From Dehalococcoidia bacterium (GTDB lineage: Bacteria; Chloroflexota; Dehalococcoidia; Dehalococcoidales; G020351185), in contig DAOWJL010000078.1 of NCBI GenBank assembly GCA_030640385.1, positions 1 to 15,241 of the forward strand: 15,241 bases of DNA, in the 5' to 3' direction. This document shows positions 7,188 through 13,989 of the stretch, one piece after another; the first letter of the stretch is position 1; each line of letters starts with the position of its first letter. A program made the position numbers and the translations under genes. Under the pieces are notes generated by a model. The model was not told where the DNA came from. It saw only the letters and a list, made by a program, of their open reading frames with translations, and made no database searches.

Positions 7188-8762
7188 ATGAAGGTACTTG
7201 TTGCCGACAAAATTGCCCGGGAAGGCATAGATATGCTGAGCCGGTATGCCCAGGTAGATGTCAAGACGAAGCAGAAACCGGAGCAGATCATACCCATAAT
7301 CGGCGACTACGAAGCTATAATAGTCCGCAGCCAGACAAAGGTTACGGCTGAAATCATAGAAGCCGGTAAAAAACTGCAGGTTATCGGGCGGGCTGGTGTC
7401 GGTGTTGATAATATAGACATAGATGCCGCTACCAGGCACGGTATTATTGTTGTTAATGCCCCCACCGGTAACACAATATCAGCCGCGGAGCATTCTATCG
7501 CCCTTATGCTGGCTCTGGCACGTAACATCCCTCAGGCCAATATATCCCTTAAATCCTGCCAGTGGCGTCGCTCAGATTTTATGGGCACCGAGGTTAAGGG
7601 GAAAACACTGGGTATTATCGGCCTGGGAAATGTCGGATCAGAAGTAGCCATACGCGCCCGTGGCCTTGATATGAGGCTTATCGGTCATGACCCTTTTATT
7701 TCCGCCGAACGAGCTGCCAGCTTACAGGTTGAACTTGTTACCCTTGAACAGCTTTTTGAAGATTCCGATTTCATTACACTGCATATACCTCTCAGCGAAT
7801 CAACGAAAAGCCTCATCGGGGCTAAAGAACTATCAATGATGAAGCCAGCAGTACGTATTATAAATACCGCCCGCGGTGGGCTTATAGATGAAAAGGCACT
7901 GGTAAAGGCTATTGAAGAGAAAAAAATAGCCGGCGCAGCTATTGATGTCTTTACCAATGAACCCTGCACCGAAAGCATACTCTTTAAAAGCGATAATATA
8001 ATCGTTACCCCTCACCTTGGCGCTTCAACAACCGAAGCCCAAACTCTGGCTGCCACCGAGATTGCCAAACAAATCATTGATGTCTTCAATGGACAGCCAG
8101 CCAGATATGCTGTCAACGCCCCGCTAATTGCCGCCGAAGCCCTGCCGATACTGATGCCATTTCTAAAGGTAGCCAATACGCTTGGCAATCTTGCCAGCTA
8201 TCTTGGCGATGGGCAGTTGAAAAGCATCCAGATAAACTATCAGGGCGAGATCGCCAGTTACGATACCAATGCCATTAAAGCGGCTATTATAGGAGGCTTG
8301 CTCAACCGCTTAACCGAGGAAAGGATTAATATAGTAAATGCCAGCATGGTAGCTTCTAACCGGGGCATGAAAGTACTTGAGCAGAAGGAAGCTGTCTGTG
8401 AAAATTATGCCAATCTTCTTACCCTTGAGGTTACCACCAGCGCAGGTAAAACTACCGTTTCCGGTACTGTATTGGGCGGTGAAACACGCATTGTCCAGGT
8501 TAATAACTACCGGATTGATATTGTGCCCACTGGCGGCTATTTTCTATTCAGCGTCCATCGTGACCGCCCCGGCCTTATCGGTGCAGTGGGTAAGATAACC
8601 GGAGATGCCGATATAAACATCAGCTATATGCACCTCAGTCGTCTCAAACCCAGAGGACAGGCATTGATGATAATGGCCCTTGACGAACCGCTTTCCGATG
8701 AGCAATTACAAAAGATATTAGCCATGCCTGATGTCAATACTGCTAAAATCGTCAAGATTTAA
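7188..8762 (+). CDS. serA: D-3-phosphoglycerate dehydrogenase
   Basis: Oxidises 3-phosphoglycerate to 3-phosphohydroxypyruvate with NAD+, the first committed step of serine synthesis. At 524 residues it is the long form: substrate and NAD domains (1-310), an intervening domain (about 315-445) and a C-terminal ACT domain (about 453-524). The Rossmann motif GLGNVG is at 145-150. The catalytic set is present: R229 in TARGG, E258 in NEP and H276 in TPHLGAST. The ACT motif HRDRPGLIGAVGK is at 457-469; this domain usually allows feedback control by serine. The ATG directly follows the aminotransferase TAA with no spacer, and an AGGTGA ribosome site lies inside the upstream gene's last codons, so translational coupling is likely. 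Confidence 0.97.
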   Translation: MKVLVADKIAREGIDMLSRYAQVDVKTKQKPEQIIPIIGDYEAIIVRSQTKVTAEIIEAGKKLQVIGRAGVGVDNIDIDAATRHGIIVVNAPTGNTISAAEHSIALMLALARNIPQANISLKSCQWRRSDFMGTEVKGKTLGIIGLGNVGSEVAIRARGLDMRLIGHDPFISAERAASLQVELVTLEQLFEDSDFITLHIPLSESTKSLIGAKELSMMKPAVRIINTARGGLIDEKALVKAIEEKKIAGAAIDVFTNEPCTESILFKSDNIIVTPHLGASTTEAQTLAATEIAKQIIDVFNGQPARYAVNAPLIAAEALPILMPFLKVANTLGNLASYLGDGQLKSIQINYQGEIASYDTNAIKAAIIGGLLNRLTEERINIVNASMVASNRGMKVLEQKEAVCENYANLLTLEVTTSAGKTTVSGTVLGGETRIVQVNNYRIDIVPTGGYFLFSVHRDRPGLIGAVGKITGDADINISYMHLSRLKPRGQALMIMALDEPLSDEQLQKILAMPDVNTAKIVKI

Positions 8763-8817
8763 ATCCGTTCTCTTTAAACTTTTACATCTCTATCAATACC
8801 ATTAGGTAGAACAAAGC

Positions 8818-9444
8818 ATGAAAATAGGAATATTAGCCCTGCAGGGCGATTTTATAGAGCATACCGATATTATTGATAAACTCGGTGCCCGTCCAGTCCC
8901 GGTCCGCCAGCCTGAACAGTTGGAAGGCCTGGACGGTCTTATTATCCCTGGTGGTGAAAGTACCACCATGCTTAAGCTGATGCATAACTATAACCTGTTT
9001 CAGCCGATTAAGGAGCTTGCCCATTCCGGTCTGCCTGTTATGGGTACCTGCTCCGGTATGGTGTTGCTGGCGAAGAAGGTTTTTAATCCTGATATGAATA
9101 CCCTGTCGCTTATGGATATAGATGTCAGACGTAACGCCTTCGGCAGGCAGGTTGATAGCTTTGAAACCGGCATTAGCGTACCATTACTTGGTGATAAACC
9201 CTTTCCGGCAGTATTTATCCGCGCCCCTCTTATTGAGAACACCGGTCCTGATGTAGATATTATGAGCAGGTTACCAGACAGCAAAATCGTAGCCGCTCGT
9301 CAGGGCAATATACTGGCGTTTTCATTTCACCCTGAGCTCAGCAATGATAGCAGAATACACCGCTATTTCCTTGAAATAGCAGCCGGTTTTAGATCGGAAG
9401 ACAGTAAGGAAACTATTGTAAAAGCGGCTATACCAGCCGATTGA
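8818..9444 (+). CDS. pdxT: Pyridoxal 5'-phosphate synthase glutaminase subunit
   Basis: Hydrolyses glutamine and passes ammonia to the PdxS synthase in the DXP-independent route to vitamin B6. Length (208 residues) is slightly above the usual 185-200 because of a polar tail after about residue 190. Diagnostic motifs are the N-terminal GILALQGDF at 4-12, GGEST at 45-49, nucleophile C78 in GTCSGM, the oxyanion-side RR at 104-105, and the catalytic pair H171 and E173 in FHPEL. GTCSG differs from the more common GTCAG. A modest AGGT ribosome site lies 10 nt upstream. It follows serA after 55 nt and overlaps the convergent DUF1015 gene by 17 bp at its 3' end. No pdxS is in the window, so the partner must be encoded elsewhere. 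Confidence 0.95.
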   Translation: MKIGILALQGDFIEHTDIIDKLGARPVPVRQPEQLEGLDGLIIPGGESTTMLKLMHNYNLFQPIKELAHSGLPVMGTCSGMVLLAKKVFNPDMNTLSLMDIDVRRNAFGRQVDSFETGISVPLLGDKPFPAVFIRAPLIENTGPDVDIMSRLPDSKIVAARQGNILAFSFHPELSNDSRIHRYFLEIAAGFRSEDSKETIVKAAIPAD

Positions 9445-10735
9445 TAATCAACCCCGATGGCAGTTTCGGGTAGAAATAGGTTGATTTTCGGGGCATACGG
9501 TCGCCGGCGTCAGCAATTTCTTTTATGGTTTCTGCTTTTACCGGGCTTACAATAAACGCCAGCTGGTGTTCCTGATTCAAAACATCGTTAACGGCATCCC
9601 GGCGGTCATAATTATACGAAATCTTTATTTCATCCTCACTGCTCAATCCCAGAAGCTCCTCTAGTATGACATGGTCAACGATACTGACATCCAGTCTTTT
9701 GTATAGCTCTGAATGAAAATAGGGTATCATCCTGTCGGCGGCAACAACGTCCCGCAACGCAAGCAACGACAAATTCTGCCTGTCAAGACCGAATAAGATC
9801 AGCTTTATCTTGCTTTTATCAGTCAGCAACCCATCAACTCTCTGCCATAAATCTGCCATATTTAGTGGCAGGTATTCTATATCAAAAAACGATCCCAGTT
9901 TATCTGCCAAGCCAGCCAATTTTGATTCCGGTAGACCACGCAGCAACCGGTGTGGTGGCAGGATAACAAGCCCGGGGTCACCAAAATCCATCAGCGTCAT
10001 CATAGCAAAGTTAAAAGCTGCATCTGCCCTGGTTACTGAAGAGCTGGCAGTCAGCTGGCGCTTGTAAATCAAGGCACTCTCGTAGCGATGATGTCCGTCT
10101 GCGATATACAATGCTTTATCTGCGAAACTATCGCATATCTCGCTAACCGCCTGCGGTTCAGCAACCTGCCATACTTCGTGCCTTTCACCATTATCGTCCT
10201 TAGTGCTGATTAATATATTATTCGTTTTTTGCGATTCCAGTATAGAGTGTATACGCTTTTCCCTATCTTCATACAATGTCATAATGGGGCTGGTGTTTGC
10301 TTTTATTGCCTCCAGCAGATTAATGCGATCACTCCTGGCTTCTGCCAGCGTTCCCTCATGAGGACGTATAATATTTTTATGCCATTCCTCAATTTTCACC
10401 CTTACAATCAAGCCACGCCTTCTATATTGCCTGCCCTGACTGATAAAATAGTGGTCATGGATATAGATTGCCGGTATTTTGGAGGTAATTAAAACCTTCT
10501 GTTCCAGCCATTGCTTCAGCTTATCCCCCGAACGGGTATACCTGTTATCTATATCTGCATCCTGGGGTAGCTGACGATTATGTTCTATACGAACAAAATT
10601 ATACTTGCTACGCTGATAGAGCTCTTCCTCCAGCTGCGGATTAATTATGTCATAGGGTGGGCAGATTACATCGGACAGGTTGCCAACCACCGACTTGTTA
10701 TAGTACACAGCTCGAAAGGGTCTGATTTCAGCCAT
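9428..10735 (-). CDS. DUF1015 family protein of unknown function
   Basis: A 435-residue protein of the DUF1015 family (COG4198). Recognition rests on the N-terminal IRPFRAVYYN at 4-13, CPPYDII at 25-31, RPHEGTL at 124-130 and the diagnostic IADGHHRYESAL at 211-222. The His- and Asp-rich conserved motifs suggest an enzyme, possibly metal-dependent, but no activity is known to me. No signal peptide or membrane segment is seen, so it is probably cytoplasmic. It is 27 nt downstream of ligA on the same strand, with GGAG 10 nt before its ATG, so the two are probably co-transcribed. Its 3' end overlaps convergent pdxT. From memory, the family often neighbours serC-serA in Clostridia and Bacteroidetes; here serA ends under 700 bp away, which hints at a serine-related role. 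Confidence 0.9.
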   Translation of the reverse strand: MAEIRPFRAVYYNKSVVGNLSDVICPPYDIINPQLEEELYQRSKYNFVRIEHNRQLPQDADIDNRYTRSGDKLKQWLEQKVLITSKIPAIYIHDHYFISQGRQYRRRGLIVRVKIEEWHKNIIRPHEGTLAEARSDRINLLEAIKANTSPIMTLYEDREKRIHSILESQKTNNILISTKDDNGERHEVWQVAEPQAVSEICDSFADKALYIADGHHRYESALIYKRQLTASSSVTRADAAFNFAMMTLMDFGDPGLVILPPHRLLRGLPESKLAGLADKLGSFFDIEYLPLNMADLWQRVDGLLTDKSKIKLILFGLDRQNLSLLALRDVVAADRMIPYFHSELYKRLDVSIVDHVILEELLGLSSEDEIKISYNYDRRDAVNDVLNQEHQLAFIVSPVKAETIKEIADAGDRMPRKSTYFYPKLPSGLIINRLV

Positions 10736-10762
10736 ATTTATAAATCTCCAGTATTATTTATT

Positions 10763-12784
10763 TTATCCCAGTAGTCTTATCAAATCATCTTCGCTTATCT
10801 GCTCTATTCCCAGCTCGCGGGCACGTGTTAGCTTTGAACCCGGTTCGGCGCCAGCCACAAGGTAATCTGTTTTACGGGTAACGTCGCTCTTGGCACTGCC
10901 GCCCAGGGCTCTTATTTTTAACTCTGCCTCCTGCCGCGACAGGCTGTTTAAGCGGCCTGTTATAACGAACTCTTTACCAGCCAGCAGCAATCTTCCGGCC
11001 CTGGTCTCTATCGGTTCCGGAATTACGCCTGCTGCCTTTAGTTTCTTGATTATCTTTCCATTTTCTTGATTTTCAAAGAAGGCGCTAACGCTATCGGCAA
11101 TCCTGGGACCTATTGCGGCAATATGTATAAGTTCCTCTTTACCTGCACCAGCTAACCTTTCAAAGCTTTGAAAATGTTTCGCCAGTAATTCCGCCGTTTC
11201 TCCACCTACATGGCGTATGCCCAGTGCGTTTATAAATCTTGCCAATGGTCTGCCTTTACTCTTTTCAATAGCCTCCAGAATATTATCTACACTCTTATCC
11301 GCCATCCTTTCAATATTTATAAATTCATCCCTCTTATCCCTGAGGTAATACAGGTCGGCAAAATCATTTATAAGACCCTCGTTTAAGAGTATCGCGCTCA
11401 TCTTCTCACCGATACCCCTGATATCCATAGCCCCTCTTGAAGCGAAATGCTCAATTCGTTGCTGTCTTTGCGCCGGGCAGGCAGCATTGGGGCAGTAGTA
11501 CATAACCTCGCCTTCGGGCTTGAAAATGTCAAATTGACACTTCGGGCATTTGCTTTTTGTTTTTTGCAGCAGGTTAAACTCTTTGGTGTTTTTGGGACGC
11601 TTGCTTATCACAGGTCCGATTACCTGCGGTATAACGTCGCCCGCCCGCTGAATAATAACGGTATCGCCCTCACGGATATCTTTACGACGGATATCATCTT
11701 CATTGTGCAGAGCAGCCTGCTTGATGGTTACCCCACCCACCGATACCGGCTCTAAAACGGCATACGGATTCATAGTGCCGGTACGGCCAACGCTAATCTT
11801 TATTTCTTTAAGGACTGTCGTCCCCTGTACAGCCGGAAACTTGTAGGCGATAGCCCATCTCGGTTCGTGGCCTATATTCCCCAACCGTTCCTGTAAATCA
11901 ATCCTGTCTATCTTGACGACGATGCCATCGGCTTCATAGGGCAAATTCTCCCTTCCCTCCAGCCAGGTATTGTAATATTCTCTTACCTGCTCTATAGAAT
12001 CCAATCTTCTATTATTTGGATTTATCTTAAAACCCAATGACTTTATATATTCCAGTGATTCCCAGTGGCTCTGGGGTATTGACCAACCCTCTGCATAACC
12101 CAGCATGTAGATATATATATCCAGCGGGCGGCTTGCCGTTATGCGCGGGTCCAGCTGCCTCACCGAGCCCGCGGCGGCATTCCTCGGATTAGCAAAGAGG
12201 GATAAGCCCTCTTCTGCCCGTTCCTTATTTAATCTGCTAAATCCAGCTTTCGGTAAAAATACCTCGCCCCTCACCTCAAAACGTGAAGGTGCTTCTTTTG
12301 ATACGGATAGCGGTATGCTCCTTATAGTCCTGAGATTTTGAGTAATATTCTCTCCACGAAAACCATCACCGCGGGTAGCTCCAATGCTAAACTCGCCATT
12401 AACATAGGTAAGGGCCACCGCCAGGCCGTCTATCTTATGTTCGCAGACAAAGCTGAACTCACTACTGCCTGCCATCTTCGAGGCCCGGTTATACCAGGCG
12501 GTTAGCTCTTCCTCGGAGAAAGCGTTGCCCAGTGATAACAAGGGCTGTGGATGTTCAACGATGCCGAAGGCTTCTACCGGTGTAGCACCGACTCTTTGTG
12601 TTGGTGAGTCAGTAGTCAGAAACCGGGGATATTCTTCCTCCAGTTTCTTTAGCTGCCGCATCAGCTCATCGTATTCGGCATCGCTTATCTCAGGGCTGTC
12701 AATAACATGGTAAAGGTAGTTATGGCGGTTAATCTCAGCCCTTAGTTTATCTATTTTATTTTTTACTTCATTCGAGTCTGACAT
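10763..12784 (-). CDS. ligA: NAD-dependent DNA ligase LigA
   Basis: Seals nicks in duplex DNA using NAD+, joining Okazaki fragments and completing repair. It is complete at 673 residues with the standard order: Ia domain (1-65, HNYLYHV at 21-27 and ISDAEYDEL at 33-41), adenylation domain with catalytic K117 in CEHKIDG, RGE at 172-174 and DGIVVKID at 286-293, OB fold (about 320-400), a Cys4 zinc finger (C413, C416, C431, C436), helix-hairpin-helix repeats (about 450-585) and a C-terminal BRCT domain (about 598-673). The ATG gives the family N-terminus; AAAGG lies just 3 nt upstream, closer than ideal. It diverges from pth across 66 bp and leads into the DUF1015 gene. Confidence 0.98.
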   Translation of the reverse strand: MSDSNEVKNKIDKLRAEINRHNYLYHVIDSPEISDAEYDELMRQLKKLEEEYPRFLTTDSPTQRVGATPVEAFGIVEHPQPLLSLGNAFSEEELTAWYNRASKMAGSSEFSFVCEHKIDGLAVALTYVNGEFSIGATRGDGFRGENITQNLRTIRSIPLSVSKEAPSRFEVRGEVFLPKAGFSRLNKERAEEGLSLFANPRNAAAGSVRQLDPRITASRPLDIYIYMLGYAEGWSIPQSHWESLEYIKSLGFKINPNNRRLDSIEQVREYYNTWLEGRENLPYEADGIVVKIDRIDLQERLGNIGHEPRWAIAYKFPAVQGTTVLKEIKISVGRTGTMNPYAVLEPVSVGGVTIKQAALHNEDDIRRKDIREGDTVIIQRAGDVIPQVIGPVISKRPKNTKEFNLLQKTKSKCPKCQFDIFKPEGEVMYYCPNAACPAQRQQRIEHFASRGAMDIRGIGEKMSAILLNEGLINDFADLYYLRDKRDEFINIERMADKSVDNILEAIEKSKGRPLARFINALGIRHVGGETAELLAKHFQSFERLAGAGKEELIHIAAIGPRIADSVSAFFENQENGKIIKKLKAAGVIPEPIETRAGRLLLAGKEFVITGRLNSLSRQEAELKIRALGGSAKSDVTRKTDYLVAGAEPGSKLTRARELGIEQISEDDLIRLLG

Positions 12785-12792
12785 GTGCCTTT

Positions 12793-12798
12793 AGTATA
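12793..12798 (-). promoter_or_regulatory. Candidate extended -10 element for ligA
   Basis: On the minus strand TGATATACT contains an extended -10 (TG, one base, then TATACT with five of six consensus bases). The -35 match (TTAATC at 12821-12816, 17-nt spacer) is poor. Transcription from here would begin only about 2 nt before the ligA ATG and would drop the AAAGG ribosome site, so either ligA is nearly leaderless or the true promoter lies further upstream. Confidence 0.3.
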
Positions 12799-12833
12799 TC
12801 AAATAAACCGCATTTGATTAAATAATCCGCAGG

Positions 12834-12839
12834 TATTAT
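12834..12839 (+). promoter_or_regulatory. Candidate -10 element for pth
   Basis: TATTAT (five of six consensus bases) ends 11 nt before the pth ATG. No good -35 box sits at 16-18 nt. A start near 12846 would leave a leader of about 5 nt, consistent with the absence of a Shine-Dalgarno sequence before pth. Weak evidence only. Confidence 0.25.
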
Positions 12840-12850
12840 CCTTATGTCTG

Positions 12851-13432
12851 ATGAAATTAATTGTCGGTTTGGGTAACCCGGGAAGCAGATATGCCAAAAA
12901 CCGCCATAATATAGGTTTTATCTGTCTGAACTACTTTGCCCGGCATTATTCTATCCGCTGGAATAAAAAACAGGCAAAGGCAAGGACAGGCACCGGTGAA
13001 ATCGGGGGCAATACCGTTTTATTAGCCAAGCCGCAGACCTATATGAACTGCAGCGGCCAGTCTGTAAGTCGCCTTGTAAATAAGTTGAGGGTAGACCTTA
13101 ATGACCTTATTGTTATACACGATGACCTTGACCTGTCCCCTGGCAAAATCCGCATCCGCCAGGGCGGTAGCTCCGGTGGACACAAGGGCATCGACTCCGT
13201 TATCAGTGAGATGGGCAGTCGTGACTTTATCCGTATAAGGTTCGGTATCGGCCGTCCTTTGCCCGGTGGAGGTTCTTTTTTTACAAACGACGATGATATT
13301 ATTGATTTTGTACTTTCTGATTTCACCTCTGATGAACAACTGAGCATTAAACCATCTATCATCCGGGTAAGCGAGGCTATTACTTGTCTTCTCAACGAAG
13401 GGCTGGAAGCGGCTATGAATAGATACAATTAG
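12851..13432 (+). CDS. pth: Peptidyl-tRNA hydrolase
   Basis: Cleaves the ester of peptidyl-tRNA dropped from stalled ribosomes, recycling tRNA. It has 193 residues, the usual length. The family signature GLGNPGSRYAKNRHNIGF spans 6-23; N9 and catalytic H19 match E. coli N10 and H20, and D91 in IHDDLDL matches E. coli D93. PQTYMNCSG at 61-69 and GGSSGGHKGIDS at 105-116 complete the active-site groove; Lys112 stands where E. coli has Asn114. The ATG gives the exact family N-terminus but has no recognisable ribosome site. An overlapping ATG at 12844 is in another frame. It diverges from ligA, and 57 nt separate it from the next gene. Confidence 0.97.
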   Translation: MKLIVGLGNPGSRYAKNRHNIGFICLNYFARHYSIRWNKKQAKARTGTGEIGGNTVLLAKPQTYMNCSGQSVSRLVNKLRVDLNDLIVIHDDLDLSPGKIRIRQGGSSGGHKGIDSVISEMGSRDFIRIRFGIGRPLPGGGSFFTNDDDIIDFVLSDFTSDEQLSIKPSIIRVSEAITCLLNEGLEAAMNRYN

Positions 13433-13437
13433 CCGTT

Positions 13438-13466
13438 TTACCATGTCTACTCCCAAGTGTTATAAT
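13438..13466 (+). promoter_or_regulatory. Sigma-70-type promoter upstream of the LOG-like gene
   Basis: A perfect -10 TATAAT (13461-13466) is preceded by TG at 13458-13459, making an extended -10, and by TTACCA (13438-13443, four of six -35 bases) at a 17-nt spacer. Transcription would start near 13473. This is the clearest plus-strand promoter in the window and suggests that the LOG-like gene and eno can be expressed independently of pth. Confidence 0.6.
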
Positions 13467-13489
13467 CCAATTGTTACAGGCTTCTTAAG

Positions 13490-13972
13490 ATGAGAAGTAA
13501 TAAAATGATTATCGCCGTTATCGGCGGCTCTCAGGCATCAAAGCGGGAAATAAAGACGGCTGAAAATGTTGGCAGAGAGCTGGCTAAGAGGGATGCTATT
13601 CTGATCTGCGGTGGGCTGGGCGGCGTTATGGAAGCCGCCTGCCGCGGCGCTGTCTCTGGGGGTGGTATTACAATCGGTATCCTGCCCGGCGAAAAAAGGC
13701 ATGACGCCAATCAATATATTCAAATTCCCATTGTCACCGGTATGGGCTATGCCAGAAATGTAGCCGTCGTTAAATCAGCCCATGCGGTTATCGCCATCGG
13801 TGGCAGCTATGGCACTCTATCCGAGATAGGCCACGCCATCCAGAGCGGTATCCCTGTCATCGGTATTGATACCTGGTCTCTATCAAAAGGTGGTAAAATA
13901 AATAGCTCCATTACTCTAGCTGAAAATGCTGCCGATGCCGTAGAGAAGGCCTTTGATTTAATTGTAGATTAG
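13490..13972 (+). CDS. LOG-like / TIGR00725 family Rossmann-fold protein
   Basis: A 160-residue protein of the TIGR00725 group, related to LOG (cytokinin nucleotide phosphoribohydrolase) and molybdenum-cofactor carrier folds. The N-terminal strand and glycine loop IAVIGGSQ is at 8-15, a second nucleotide-loop-like GGLGGVMEAA at 41-50, R89 in GYARN, and GGSYGTLSE at 104-112. The last resembles the LOG signature PGGxGTxxE with the proline replaced by Ile103. No catalytic activity can be assigned from sequence. The start is uncertain: ATG 13490 has AGG 9 nt upstream, while ATG 13505 (MIIAVIGGS) has GAGAAG 7 nt upstream and gives the more typical N-terminus. It has its own promoter and is followed by eno after 17 nt, so the two are probably co-transcribed. 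Confidence 0.85.
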   Translation: MRSNKMIIAVIGGSQASKREIKTAENVGRELAKRDAILICGGLGGVMEAACRGAVSGGGITIGILPGEKRHDANQYIQIPIVTGMGYARNVAVVKSAHAVIAIGGSYGTLSEIGHAIQSGIPVIGIDTWSLSKGGKINSSITLAENAADAVEKAFDLIVD

Positions 13973-13989
13973 TAGTTATGGATATTTAA

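Noticed and set aside
8763..8817. Separate promoter for pdxT (TTTACA at 8781-8786)
   Set aside because: The -35-like box is good, but no acceptable -10 hexamer lies 16-18 nt downstream; read-through from serA is simpler.
9445..9520. Intrinsic terminator at the pdxT/DUF1015 junction
   Set aside because: Short C- and G-rich inverted pieces are present, but the stem is interrupted and no T-run follows in either direction.
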